The notes beneath the pieces were generated by a model, which did no database searches, was not told where the DNA came from, and saw only the letters and a list, made by a program, of their open reading frames with translations. A DNA stretch of 64,000 bases from Actinopolyspora mzabensis (GTDB lineage Bacteria; Actinomycetota; Actinomycetes; Mycobacteriales; Pseudonocardiaceae): NCBI RefSeq assembly GCF_900101095.1, contig NZ_FNFM01000003.1:310001-374000 (forward strand), given 5' to 3'. Both the position numbers and the translations under genes were made by a program. Numbering within the stretch: the stretch's first letter is position 1; each line of letters opens with the position of its first letter. Positions 26,956 to 35,600 of the stretch are shown piece by piece.

Positions 26956-27549
26956 TCACGTGCCCCAGGGCGCGAGCACGGTGGGGCGGTACTCGACCAG
27001 CTGGATGCGGCCGTCGAAGGTCCGGTGCTCGATCATCTCGAGGACGACGTCCGGGTAGCCCTCGTAGATGCGTTCTGCGCCCGTGACGCCGGTGATCACC
27101 GGGAGCATGACCACTCGGAAGTGGTCGACGAGTCCGGCCCGTAGCGGGGACCGGCACAGGCTGAGGCTGCCGATCGTGCTGAGGAGCCCCGAGCCGTTCT
27201 CCTTCATGGCGCGGACCGTCCCGACGGCGTCGTCGCGGACGAGTGTGGAGTTAGCCCACGTCAGTGGCTCCTCGAGCGAGGAGGAGAACACCACCTGGGA
27301 CGCTTGCGTGAGCTCGCCGACGGACGCCTCTTCTTCGGCCCTGAACTCGTCTAGGCCCTCCGGGACCCCGCCGGCGGCGAAGCCGGACATCTGACGGTAG
27401 CTGTTCGCTCCCATCAGGTAAGTGACCTCGGGCTGCTCGCCGGTCCAACCGAGATATTCGGGGCCCTCCATCCCCCACCATCCTGGCCAGCCCTCTCCTG
27501 ATGCGTTGCCGTCGAGGGAGGTGATGAAGTCGACGAGAAGCTCTGACAT
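26956..27549 (-). CDS. Dihydrofolate reductase/RibD C-terminal-family protein
   Basis: 197 residues with the RibD-C/DHFR-like fold: DFITSLDGNASG at the start, VTYLMGANSYRQM, VVFSSSL, GSGLLSTIGSLSL and a final RPTVLAP. Such proteins use NADPH to reduce a small, usually unknown, substrate. AAAGGG upstream supports the ATG at 27549. It sits between two Tn3 remnants, reads against the first, and is the sort of cargo gene that often travels with such elements. Confidence 0.85.
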   Translation of the reverse strand: MSELLVDFITSLDGNASGEGWPGWWGMEGPEYLGWTGEQPEVTYLMGANSYRQMSGFAAGGVPEGLDEFRAEEEASVGELTQASQVVFSSSLEEPLTWANSTLVRDDAVGTVRAMKENGSGLLSTIGSLSLCRSPLRAGLVDHFRVVMLPVITGVTGAERIYEGYPDVVLEMIEHRTFDGRIQLVEYRPTVLAPWGT

Positions 27550-27812
27550 GTTCGTGTGCCCTTTCCGTGCTGTCGGTGGCCGCCGGATGCGTCATGGCCC
27601 CCGGTTGTACGAGGTTGGACGGGTGACGAGTCCGGAACTCATCGGTTTGCGAGACCCGAGCCGCACCGTCGTAGCCTTACCTTGTGCTCAGGCTCGGGTT
27701 TCCCGTGATCGGCGTGGCCGAGATGGATCGCGCTGTCAACTTCCGGACGTGAAGATGCCAACCTCGACTGGCCCCGGAGTGACGGCCTGAGGTGGACCCG
27801 CGCGAGCTCTCT

Positions 27813-28352
27813 TCAGACTGACGGTTGTTGGTCGAGCAGCCCGACGGGGTCGGCGCTGTAGGCGACCATCCAGCTGGGGTCGATGCGATACCACACGTTC
27901 TCGTCCCAGAACGGATCGTCGCCATCGCCGTCGTAGTGGTTGACGAGGTAGTCGCGGACGGTCGGCCAAGTCGGGTCGCTGCTCGTCCCCTCGGGGTTCA
28001 GCGGAACGGCGTGTCCATGCGTGAAAATGCCGAGCTGCTCGCCGCGCATGAAGGTCGCGCTGATTCCGGGCCGCGCCGCGAGATTACGGGCTTTAGCGGC
28101 CTGACGGTGGGTGCCGACGATCCAACGGCCGTGCAGGAGGTGCCCGTCGGCGCCGCTGATGCGTGGCTCACCGCGCCGGGTGACCGTGGCAATAGCCAGG
28201 GTGCACATGCCTTGGCAGACTCGGACGACCTGCTCGGCGTCCAAGGTGCTTTCACCTGGCCGGATAATCGACTTGAGATGGCTGCTGGAGCCAGCCCAAG
28301 ACGTGTCGAGCAGGACTTGAAGGCTGCGGAGCTCATCGGGAGTTTCGAACAT
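27813..28352 (-). CDS. Pyridoxamine 5'-phosphate oxidase-family (FMN-binding split barrel) protein
   Basis: 179 residues. The split-barrel pattern is visible: LAIATVTRRGEPRISGADGHLL, RWIVGTHRQAAKARNLAARPG and ISATFMRGEQLGIFTHGHAV, then a helical end with DPSWMVAYSADP. Family members bind FMN or F420 and reduce varied substrates; several actinomycete branches use F420. It lies upstream of the DHFR-type gene on the same strand with a 263-base gap, so they may not be one transcript. The start has no strong ribosome site. Confidence 0.85.
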   Translation of the reverse strand: MFETPDELRSLQVLLDTSWAGSSSHLKSIIRPGESTLDAEQVVRVCQGMCTLAIATVTRRGEPRISGADGHLLHGRWIVGTHRQAAKARNLAARPGISATFMRGEQLGIFTHGHAVPLNPEGTSSDPTWPTVRDYLVNHYDGDGDDPFWDENVWYRIDPSWMVAYSADPVGLLDQQPSV

Positions 28353-28377
28353 TCGGCTAGGTAATCAGCTCCCACCG

Positions 28378-28461
28378 ACAAAAGCGCCTGTTCGCCGTAT
28401 CCCGGCCGACCGTCTATCGCACGCTGCAGCGAGGCTCGACTTCAGGCGGGCGCAGCTGATC
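28378..28461 (+). mobile_element. Resolvase C-terminal fragment (serine recombinase HTH)
   Basis: One frame reads KRLFAVSRPTVYRTLQR, the Hin-type helix-turn-helix that ends Tn3-family resolvases, followed by a stop. The catalytic domain is missing. A TnpA N-terminal fragment follows in the same direction, the normal resolvase-then-transposase order of Tn3 relatives. Confidence 0.55.
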
Positions 28462-28479
28462 ACCGTCTACTTTGCGGCT

Positions 28480-28793
28480 GTCCGGAGCAACCGGAGAACA
28501 GGGTCTTGTTGGAGGCTAAGCGACGTGTCCCCAACCGGCTCGGGTTCGCGTTGCAGCTGGTGACGATGTGCAATGCCGAGACTTTCCTCGATGATCCGCT
28601 GGGGTGCCGGCGGAGTTGGTCGACTACCTCGCCGAGCTGCTCGGTACCGGGGTGCCTCGGGGTGAAGGCCTATGGCGAGCGGCCGATGACCCGGTTGGAA
28701 GGCCAGGGGGAGATCCGCAGCACTGACTCGTGGCGGGAGTTCTCCTGTGTCGAGGGCGAGTTGGGTGGGTGGGTCGAGACGCGCGCCTGGACG
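28480..28793 (+). mobile_element. Tn3-family transposase N-terminal (DUF4158) fragment
   Basis: RRVPNRLGFALQLVTMCNAETFLDDPLG is the signature start of a Tn3 TnpA. A frameshift near 28605 moves the reading to PAELVDYLAELLGTG-like codons, and another frame gives REFSCVEGELGGWVETRAW. The fragment ends at about 28793, where the 3' end of a broken membrane-protein gene on the other strand begins. It is not the missing half of the upstream remnant in order: the C-terminal piece lies 5' of this N-terminal piece. Confidence 0.75.
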
Positions 28794-29430
28794 CCGCGAT
28801 CAGCGAGCTGCCGGCTACGAGGTCCGCGACGGCGCACTGCTGTCGCCGGCAGCAGGCCGCCGGTCCAGCGCAGCACCGCGACCGCGGTCGCGGTGGCCCC
28901 GGCGAAGATGGCGAGCTGCCAGGCGATCCCGGCCGCTCCAGTGATCGGGGCACCGCTGCCGGCCAGTGCGGTGGTCAGGTTTGACCCATACCGCGATGCT
29001 TGACCAGCCCGTGTAGATCCCGAGCAGCGCCCACAACAGGGTCCCGCCCGAGCCAGGGCCAGCCGGCGATCACCGCCTGATGCTCCAGCGCGATACCCAG
29101 TGCCCGCAGCAGTGCGGCGACCATGTTCACGAAAACGACCAGGGTGGACCAGCTGGGCTCCAGTTCGGCGGCAACGAGCCACACGCTGAAGCCAGCGAAT
29201 ACCACCGCCAGCGGCGCCGCCAGCCGGTCCCGCAGCGCCAGGTCGGGCACGGCGGTGGGCAACGCCCATACTGTCCACGCCACGCTGAGTGCGATCACCA
29301 GTGACCCAATCGAGAACGCCCACCCTACCGGCACGATCGGCGGTTCCCCGGCCCGATCCGCGTCGTGAACGCGCCTGCCGCCAGGCTGTACACCAGCGTG
29401 CTCACGCTCTGACCTATCGCCAGCACCAGT
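28790..29430 (-). pseudogene. Multi-pass membrane protein (TspO/MBR-like in character), frameshifted
   Basis: From about 29430 the minus strand encodes VLLVLAIGQSVSTLVYSLAAG, then in other frames FSIGSLVIALSVAWTVWAL, LAAPLAVVFAGFSVWLVAA, VVFVNMVAALLRALGIAL, WALLGIYTGWSSIAVWV and AWQLAIFAGATATAVAVLRW. At least three frame changes are needed. The tryptophan-rich GWSSIAVWV segment recalls TspO-related proteins. The 3' end stops at the Tn3 fragment, which probably truncated it. Confidence 0.55.
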
Positions 29431-29454
29431 AGCACCGTGCGGATCGCGCGGGTA

Positions 29455-29778
29455 CTACGGGAGTGCCGAGATCGGGGCCTGGGCTGTGTGGTGGATGTCG
29501 GGTATGGGGGTGTGGGGCAGGATGACGAGGTGGGTGTGGTATCGCGAGGCCTGGCCGGCTTGCCGGGTGAGCAGGTCGCTGGCGCGTGGACTGAGGTAGG
29601 CCAGCTCGGTGAGGTCGACGACGACGGTCCGCAGACAGGAGCGCAGGCGATGGGTGAGTAGTTCCTCGAGTGCTGACAGGCTGCGGTCGTCGAGGTCACC
29701 GGCCAGGTGCACGATCGTGGTGTCGCGCTGGGGCCGGGTCAGGGTGACGTGGAGCGACTGGCGCTGGTTGGGAATCAT
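29455..29778 (-). CDS. STAS-domain protein (anti-sigma-factor antagonist type)
   Basis: 107 residues, a single STAS domain: TTIVHLAGDLDDRSLSALEELL, RTVVVDLTELAYLSPRASDLL and HLVILPH. The phosphoacceptor Ser of SpoIIAA-like proteins (usually D-S-x-G/A) reads L-S-P-R-A here, so a serine is present although the usual Asp before it is replaced. The start codon overlaps the stop of the upstream CBS gene as ATGA, so the two are coupled. It probably links the CBS sensor to a sigma-factor or transporter switch; no anti-sigma kinase is adjacent. Confidence 0.82.
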   Translation of the reverse strand: MIPNQRQSLHVTLTRPQRDTTIVHLAGDLDDRSLSALEELLTHRLRSCLRTVVVDLTELAYLSPRASDLLTRQAGQASRYHTHLVILPHTPIPDIHHTAQAPISALP

Positions 29779-30380
29779 GGGGCGACCTCTGCAGGGTACT
29801 GGCCGGACTGGCCATACGGGTGGAGCGTGGAGCCCAGGGATGCGGTGCGGATGCCGGGCACCGTGCGGGCCAAGGCCAAAGCGAGACGGCGTTCGGCTTC
29901 GTCGGTGAAGGGGCCGTGCACGATCACGGCCGCGTCGGTGACGGTGGCGTGCCAGCGTGGCGTGCCGGTGTAGCCGTCGAGGATCGCCTGGGCGCGGGCT
30001 TGCAGGATTCCGTCAGGGGTGAGGACGATCCGGAGCAAGTCGCCGCGGCTGAGGATGCCCAGGAGCCCGGCCTCGTCGTCGAGGACCGGCAGGCTGCGCC
30101 GCCCGGAGGCGACCAGCAGCCGCACCGCCTCGGGAAACTCCTGATCGTGGAGCAAGGCCACGGCAGGAGCACTCATGACCTCGGCCACCGTGACCGCCCG
30201 CAGTTCGACCTGAGCTCGTAGCAGGTCGCCGCCGCTGACCATGCCCACCACGGCGTGCTCGCCGTCGAGCACCGGCAGTGCGGCGTAGCCGTGCTCGGTC
30301 AGCAGCACTGCCGCCTGATGTGCACTGTCCGACGAACGCACCGAAACCACCGGCCGTCGCATGATGTCCCACACTCGCAT
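29775..30380 (-). CDS. CBS-pair protein with C-terminal BON-like domain
   Basis: 201 residues. There are two CBS motifs (WDIMRRPVVSVRSSDSAHQAAVLL to VVGMVSGGDLL; EVMSAPAVALLHDQEFPEAVRLL to LLGILSRGDLL), together a Bateman module that binds adenine nucleotides. Residues 140-195 form a BON-like fold (RWHATVTDAAVIVHGPFTDEAERRLALALA). GGGAGGG before the ATG at 30380 sets the start; 30 codons of open frame upstream run into AT-rich promoter DNA. It is first of a two-gene operon with the STAS gene and divergent from the TerC operon. The type recalls dormancy/stress CBS proteins of mycobacteria. Confidence 0.88.
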   Translation of the reverse strand: MRVWDIMRRPVVSVRSSDSAHQAAVLLTEHGYAALPVLDGEHAVVGMVSGGDLLRAQVELRAVTVAEVMSAPAVALLHDQEFPEAVRLLVASGRRSLPVLDDEAGLLGILSRGDLLRIVLTPDGILQARAQAILDGYTGTPRWHATVTDAAVIVHGPFTDEAERRLALALARTVPGIRTASLGSTLHPYGQSGQYPAEVAP

Positions 30381-30403
30381 GATGCCCTCCCTCTCCGCTG
30401 TTA

Positions 30404-30510
30404 AGTGAAGTATGAATAACGATTTACAGTTCGTCAATGTTGTCTGCGTGATCATATCTGTGCAGTTCATTCGTATTTGACGAAATATAGTTCGTCATTC
30501 ATGCTTCGCT
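30404..30510. promoter_or_regulatory. Symmetric operator array in a divergent AT-rich promoter
   Basis: AGTGAAGTATGAATAACGA (30404-30422) is mirrored by TCGTCATTCATGCTTCGCT (30492-30510), matching at 16 of 19 positions. Between them are a perfect TGACGAA-N6-TTCGTCA palindrome (30478-30497, overlapping the right arm) and a lone TTCGTCA half-site at 30430-30436. The whole gap is AT-rich. One copy flanks each divergent start, so one regulator probably controls both operons. Confidence 0.6.
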
Positions 30511-30529
30511 TGTTAGGTGAGGGGGAACG

Positions 30530-30985
30530 ATGAGTGATCACCAAGTGCCGGTGGCACTGGCCGAGGCCGCGGACCCGGTGGGGGCGGTGCGGTCGGCGTG
30601 CCTACAAGCCTCCCCAGGAGAGGTCGTGGTGCTGGTAGTGAACCGGGCGGGTTGGCCGGTGATCTCAACCGATCCGGTCGCGGTGGTCAGACGCGCTCAC
30701 CGGGTCGCCGCCGAGCAGGCTCGGGTGTTGGCGCAGGTGTGGCCCGTGGCGGCGGCCGAGACGCCCCGGAATGGTCTGCGCGTGTTCGTCGTATGGGCCC
30801 GGTGGTGGTCACCGGTTGGGTCGCGCTGGTATGCCGCCCGCAGGCGGGCGGCTCTGCGGCGAGCGAGGCGCGGCTGCCGCGCCGGTGTCGTGGTAGGTGA
30901 CCAGGGAGCCATCCCGGACACGCCCACACCATCTCCAGGCGGGCGCGGCTCACCTGTGCGCAGCGAGTGGGGGAGGCGGCGGTGA
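30530..30985 (+). CDS. Hypothetical protein, 151 aa
   Basis: GAGGGGG before the ATG is a strong ribosome site. Residues 1-75 have alternating hydrophobic strands (EVVVLVVNRAGWPVIS) and helices; the middle has tryptophans (VFVVWARWWSPVGSRWY) followed by a very basic stretch (AARRRAALRRARRG), perhaps binding membrane or nucleic acid. The 3' end overlaps the TerC start by a few bases. I do not recognise the family. It is probably a TerC-linked accessory protein. Confidence 0.65.
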   Translation: MSDHQVPVALAEAADPVGAVRSACLQASPGEVVVLVVNRAGWPVISTDPVAVVRRAHRVAAEQARVLAQVWPVAAAETPRNGLRVFVVWARWWSPVGSRWYAARRRAALRRARRGCRAGVVVGDQGAIPDTPTPSPGGRGSPVRSEWGRRR

Positions 30986-31914
30986 TCGCGGGTACGCCCT
31001 GGTGGGCCTGGACCGGCGTGCTGGCCGCGATCGTGCTCATGCTGGTGATCGACCTGCTGGCGCACCGGCGGGCGCACGTGGTCTCGATCCGCGAGGCTCT
31101 GGGCTGGTCGAGCATCTGGCTGAGCCTGGGACTGGGCTTCGGCGTGGTGATCTGGCTGAGCCAGGGCGGCACGGCCGGCGGGGAGTACTTCGCCGCCTAC
31201 CTGGTGGAGAAGTCGCTGGCGGTAGACAACGTGTTCGTCTTCGCGCTGCTGTTCGGCTACTTCGCCGTGCCCCCGCAGTACCAGCACCGGGTGCTGTTCT
31301 ACGGGGTGCTCGGCGCCCTGGTGATGCGGGCGGGCTTCATCGCCGCCGGAGCGGTCCTGCTTGAACGCTTCCACTGGGTCATCTACGTCTTCGGTGCCCT
31401 GCTGCTGCTCACCGGGATCAAGATGGCCCGCCACCGCGAGTTCGAAGTCCACCCCGACCGCAACCCGTTGGTGCGGCTGACCCGCCGACTGATGCCGATG
31501 ACCACCGAGTATCACGGTCAGCGGTTCTGGATACGTCAGGCCGGCCGGTGGGTGGCCACGCCACTGCTGGTGGTGCTGGTCGCGGTGGAAACCACCGACC
31601 TGGTCTTCGCAGTGGACTCCATTCCGGCGGTCTTCGCTGTCACCAGCGATCCGTTCCTGGTGTTCACCTCCAACGCCTTCGCCATCCTTGGCCTGCGGGC
31701 GCTGTATTTCCTGCTGGCCGGAGCCATGCACCGCTTCACCTACCTGCGCTACGGGCTGGCCGCGATCCTGGTCTTCGTTGGCACGAAGATGCTGCTCACC
31801 GACCTCTACAAGATCCCCATCTGGATCTCCCTGTCCGTGATCATCGCCCTCATCGGCGGCGCCATCGCCGCAAGCTGGTGGCGCCGGGCCCCGACCACGA
31901 CACCAGAACACTGA
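30982..31914 (+). CDS. TerC-family integral membrane protein
   Basis: 310 residues with about nine transmembrane helices. The TerC acidic motifs are clear: EKSLAVDNVFVFALLF in the first half and VETTDLVFAVDSIPAVFAVT in the second, plus SNAFAILGLRALYFLLAG. Family members are linked to tellurite resistance and Mn2+ or Ca2+ export/metal loading of secreted proteins. I favour the GTG at 30982, five bases after GGGGAGG; the GTG at 30967 is possible. It overlaps the preceding small gene and is followed by a winged-helix regulator. Confidence 0.92.
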   Translation: MIAGTPWWAWTGVLAAIVLMLVIDLLAHRRAHVVSIREALGWSSIWLSLGLGFGVVIWLSQGGTAGGEYFAAYLVEKSLAVDNVFVFALLFGYFAVPPQYQHRVLFYGVLGALVMRAGFIAAGAVLLERFHWVIYVFGALLLLTGIKMARHREFEVHPDRNPLVRLTRRLMPMTTEYHGQRFWIRQAGRWVATPLLVVLVAVETTDLVFAVDSIPAVFAVTSDPFLVFTSNAFAILGLRALYFLLAGAMHRFTYLRYGLAAILVFVGTKMLLTDLYKIPIWISLSVIIALIGGAIAASWWRRAPTTTPEH

Positions 31915-31946
31915 TACACGAAACCAAACTGACTTATCATGGCGGC

Positions 31947-32270
31947 ATGAACCCTGCCATCAAGTCCACCAACACGGGCCCGGCCGCAGACGAGCAGACA
32001 TCACCGGGCTGGACATTCCTGACCAACCACGGCCACGTCCTGCTGTGCCTGGCCGCCGAAGGTGATCTGACCATCCGCCAACTCGCACACCGCGTCGGCA
32101 TCACCGAACGTGCCACCCAGTCCATCATCAGCGACCTCATCGACGGCGGCTACCTCACCCGCACCCGCGTCGGACGCCGCAACACCTACACCGTCAACCC
32201 CAACGGACCCTTGCGCCATCCCCTCGAAGCCCACCACAACGTCGGCACCCTCATCCACGCCCTGCGCTAA
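31947..32270 (+). CDS. MarR/ArsR-like winged-helix regulator
   Basis: 107 residues. The winged helix is complete: HVLLCLAAEGDLTIRQLAHRVGITERATQSIISDLIDGGYLTRTRVGRRNTYTVNP, then a short C-terminal helix. There is no separate ligand domain. The ATG has no ribosome site but TATCAT lies 7-12 bases upstream, so a leaderless mRNA is likely. As last gene of the TerC cluster it is the natural candidate for the TTCGTCA-type sites in the divergent promoter upstream; that link is inferred only. Confidence 0.82.
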   Translation: MNPAIKSTNTGPAADEQTSPGWTFLTNHGHVLLCLAAEGDLTIRQLAHRVGITERATQSIISDLIDGGYLTRTRVGRRNTYTVNPNGPLRHPLEAHHNVGTLIHALR

Positions 32271-32285
32271 GCCCGTACCCAACAT

Positions 32286-33170
32286 TCAAGTGCGAGCATC
32301 GCCGAACGCGAGCAGACTGGTGACCTCGGCGATCGCCTGGCCGGAGGGCTTGAAGTAGCGACGGAGGTTCTCCGGCGTCTTTTGCCGGGACTTCGCCATC
32401 AACAAAGCAACGACGCGCCCCGCTCGCCGAGGTGGGTCAACGCCGAGTGGCGGAACTCGTGCAGATCCCCACCCCGTGCCAGGGCCGCGCAGCGCGGTGT
32501 AGGCATCCAGCAGAGCACGAGACCGACCATAGGACAGCCGCGCCAACTCGGTGTCCGGGCCCGCATCGCGCGGTCCGAAGACCTTGCCGGGAGCGGGACG
32601 GCGATGGGTGACAAACTCCGGCCCGCGGGCGCGCCCCTTGAACAGCCGGGGCAGCAGGCGGACGGTACCGGCGTCCCAGTAGACGGTTTCCAGCACGACG
32701 TCCCCGCGGGCCTGCCCGAGGAGGCGGGTCTTCGCCCGAGCGCCCTTGGCCATGACTGCCGCGCTGCGCCCGGCCAGGTCAAGGTCCTCGATGTTGAGAG
32801 CAAGGATCTCCTCGGCGCGACCGGCGGTTTCGTAGAACGTCTTCTCTCGAAGCGCGACCTCGCGACGTGCCACCAGCCGAGCAATCGCCCTCCGAGACCG
32901 CACCGGTGTCTCCGAATCCGGGGGGGCGCGAGGCGTGTGCACCATCCCGGCACGGCCGGGCCTCATCGCGTTCCCGGCACCAGGCCAACCAGGAACCCAC
33001 TGCGGCGCGGCGGGTGTTCCAGGTGCCTGCAGCTGCCCGGCCCACAGCGATTCCAGGGCCTCGCCGGCGTCGTTGTCGGCCACCGCCGCCGGCGGGCGAT
33101 GCTCGTCGGGCACGAACTCGGCCGAGAGCCGGTTAATGGTCAGTTCCCCGGACTCACCCTCGATCACCCG
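32286..33170 (-). pseudogene. Tyrosine-type integrase, multiply frameshifted
   Basis: The core-binding domain ([20 protein letters not shown]) and catalytic domain lie in different frames. The main frame gives [20 protein letters not shown] (catalytic Arg region) and [13 protein letters not shown] (nucleophile Tyr). The HxxR box ([20 protein letters not shown]) is in another frame between two shifts at about 32400-32480. Four or more frame changes are needed. With the intact recombinase at 21601 it brackets an 11-kb stretch rich in transposon debris. Confidence 0.8.
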
Positions 33171-33326
33171 GGCCCAACGTGAAGTAGGCCGTGAACTTCG
33201 CGATCGAGTAGGCCCGTACCGCGTTGGGGACCGTCCGCACCGAGTCCGAACCAGAGTTCACCTGACGCCGGCTGAACTGATCTATCCCCCGCGCCGCCTG
33301 AGTGGGGGAGCTGCCCTGGAGAACGT

Positions 33327-33890
33327 TCAGCCCAGCGGAGCGAACTCGACCCCCTCGGTCGGAACGGTGTGGGCGACGCGCCCCGGCGCGCCGGAGAATC
33401 TCCAGTAGAGGTTGGTGTAGGCGACCGCCTCAGCGGCGCCGATCGGCGAACCCAGCTGTCGCAGGTCCACAGTGGTGTGGGCGTCCTCGACCAGCACGGT
33501 GTCGTAGCCGCGTACCAACGCGCCGTGCAGTGTGGACCGGATGCAGGCGTCGGTCTGGGCGCCGGTAACCATCAGCCGTCCCACACCGCGTGCGGCCAGG
33601 ATCGTCTCCAGCTCGGTTTCCTCGAAGGAGTCACCGTAACTCTTGTGTACCAGGGGCTCGTCGGCGTTGCGGGAGAGCTGGGTAACGTATTCCCATTCGG
33701 CCGATCCGAAGACCAGTTCCTCGTCGGAGTGCTGCACCCACACCACCGGGACCGCTTCGGCCCGGGCTCGGTCGACGAGCGCAGCGATGTGGGCGACAAC
33801 GGCATCGCGGTTGTGGGCCTCGGCGACGACACCGCGCTGCATGTCGATGACGAGCAGAGCGACACGGGGCCGATCGGGCATGGTGGGCAT
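33327..33890 (-). CDS. Isochorismatase-family cysteine hydrolase
   Basis: 187 residues with the full triad: Asp in LLVIDMQRGV, Lys in LVHKSYGDSF and Cys in TGAQTDACIRSTLHGAL. The cis-peptide region precedes the Cys as usual. Family members hydrolyse amides such as nicotinamide or ureido acids; the substrate is not readable. GAGG nine bases before the ATG at 33890 fixes the start; the open frame runs about 100 codons further up without a good start. It stands alone beside the dead integrase. Confidence 0.88.
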   Translation of the reverse strand: MPTMPDRPRVALLVIDMQRGVVAEAHNRDAVVAHIAALVDRARAEAVPVVWVQHSDEELVFGSAEWEYVTQLSRNADEPLVHKSYGDSFEETELETILAARGVGRLMVTGAQTDACIRSTLHGALVRGYDTVLVEDAHTTVDLRQLGSPIGAAEAVAYTNLYWRFSGAPGRVAHTVPTEGVEFAPLG

Positions 33891-34207
33891 GGAGGTACAC
33901 CTCGGCATCTCGTGTCGGTCGTCCGCTGAGATGCCGGACTCTACCGGCGGGCACCGACACGACCGGAACGCGGAAGAGGTCGGTGCTACGAAGTGACCGA
34001 ACGCCGGTGAACCGGCGCGAGTGGGCACCGCCCCCCAGTAGCCCGGTCCGGTCACGTCCGGTGGTGGAGTAGAGCGGAGTTTCGCGGTCACTTCGTGCAC
34101 GCCTCTGTGGAGACGATCTTCATGGAGTGGTGCACGCGTACGATTAACACGGCCTTCTGCCCAACCGGCGAAGAACCGGCCCCACCACATCTCGAACGGG
34201 AGGCACG

Positions 34208-34411
34208 ATGAGAATCGAGATCGACGAGGAGAAGTGCATCGGCGCCGGGCAGTGCGTCATGAGCGCTCCGGATACCTTCGACCAACGCGACGAGGACGGA
34301 GTCGCGTTCCTGCTCGAGGACTCTCCGACTACGGAGCGGCAGGCGCAGGTCCGTGAAGCCGCGACACTGTGCCCGGCCGCCGCGATCACGGTTGTCGAGG
34401 ACCGCTCGTAG
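34208..34411 (+). CDS. 3Fe-4S ferredoxin (P450-type)
   Basis: 67 residues. Three cysteines (C10, C16, C55: CIGAGQC and LCPAAAI) with a non-cysteine at the fourth position mark the single 3Fe-4S ferredoxins that feed electrons to actinomycete cytochromes P450. GGGAGG eight bases before the ATG is a strong ribosome site. No P450 or reductase lies in this window, so it must serve a partner elsewhere. Confidence 0.92.
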   Translation: MRIEIDEEKCIGAGQCVMSAPDTFDQRDEDGVAFLLEDSPTTERQAQVREAATLCPAAAITVVEDRS

Positions 34412-34514
34412 TCGGCGGAAGTCCCGTCCCCGCGAACACGTCCGCACCGCGCGGCTGCCATCCGCTCGGCCGCGTGCGGACGCACCTCGACGAGCCACGG
34501 CCGGGACGGCTCGC

Positions 34515-35469
34515 CTAGAGACTGTTCTCTCGGATCCAATCCACCACCTGCCCGGCGTGCTCTCGCGGCACGGAGACCGGGTGGAAGACAATGCTCGACG
34601 AAACCCTCACGCACGATCAGGGTCAGCCGCTCGTACAGCCGCAGCCCACCTGCCCGGAACGTGGGAAGCCCGAGTGCTCGGTTCAGGCTGTGCGTGGGAT
34701 CGGACAGCATCGGAAACGGCAGGGCCAACCGCTCGACCAGTTCACGCTGGTAATCGGTGTGCTGGCTGGACAGGCCGAACACCCCGGCCGCACCCGCTGC
34801 CAGCAGTTCCCGGTGGTGATCGCGGAAACCGCACGCCTCGGCGGTGCAGCCGCGTGCTCCGGGAATCGTGTCCCAACCGTCGGGCAGATCGACCTGCGGG
34901 CTGCCGGTGAGCGGGTAGACGTAGACCACCGTGCGCCCCTTCCCGAGGGTATCGAGGCGGGTCCTCCCGCCGTCGGTGTCACGCAACGGCAGACCCGGCA
35001 TCGGCGTGCCGGGCAGCTCCCCGCTGCTGCCACCCGCAGGCGCGGGCGAGTCATCGGCCGAAGGCGGGTGTTCGGTTCCCGCTTGCCGAACCGTCTCGGC
35101 CTGTGAATCAACGTCGCCGCGGTGGGCGGCCCGCGCGAGCTGCTCCCGCAACGCCGCCCGCCGGGTGGTCAGTTCGTCGATACGGCGCGTGAGCTCGTCG
35201 ATGGCGTGCCGGTAGGTGGCAAGTGAGGCGGGGCAGTCGTCGGCGTTCCCGTGGCCGGCCGCGAGGCAGTCCAGAAACGGCCGGCTACGTCCCGCGGGAA
35301 TTCCGAGCTCACCGAGCTCCCGAATCTGTCGCACCAACCGCACGTCGTGCTCCCCGTAGTTCCGATAACCGTTGGCCAGCCGCCCGGGAGCGAGCAAACC
35401 CAGCGACTCGTAGTAGCGCACCGCTTTGGTCGTCACGCCGGCCCTACGGGCCACTTCACCGATTCGCAT
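34515..35469 (-). CDS. MerR regulator fused to a peroxiredoxin (AhpC/TSA) domain, frameshift near 3' end
   Basis: Residues 1-110 are a MerR DNA-binding domain with dimer helix (MRIGEVARRAGVTTKAVRYYESLGLL; LTRRIDELTTRR). Residues 160-290 are a BCP-type peroxiredoxin (LPLRDTDGGRTRL, VVYVYPLTGSPQ, GARGCTAEACGFRDH with the peroxidatic Cys, GVFGLSSQHTDYQREL). Homology stops at LTLIVREGFVEH near 34595; the family ending (VFHPVSVPREHAGQVVDWI) continues in another frame to a stop at 34515. As written, the frame runs on to 34144, antisense to the ferredoxin, an implausible tail. An extra base in the CATT stretch explains it. An oxidant-sensing regulator that also reduces peroxide is likely. Confidence 0.8.
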
Positions 35470-35600
35470 CCCTGTCACCACCACGAACGCTAAACCCCGC
35501 CCTCGAGGGCAAGGTCAACTCGGAACCACCGGGCACGGCATTGTGGAGACCGTGCCCGCGCACTGCCCAGGGAGCTGCCGTTCACTCGAACCCGGATGCT

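Noticed and set aside
34144..34514. C-terminal tail of the MerR-peroxiredoxin open frame
   Set aside because: It is antisense to the ferredoxin gene, lacks family similarity and is explained by a single-base shift.
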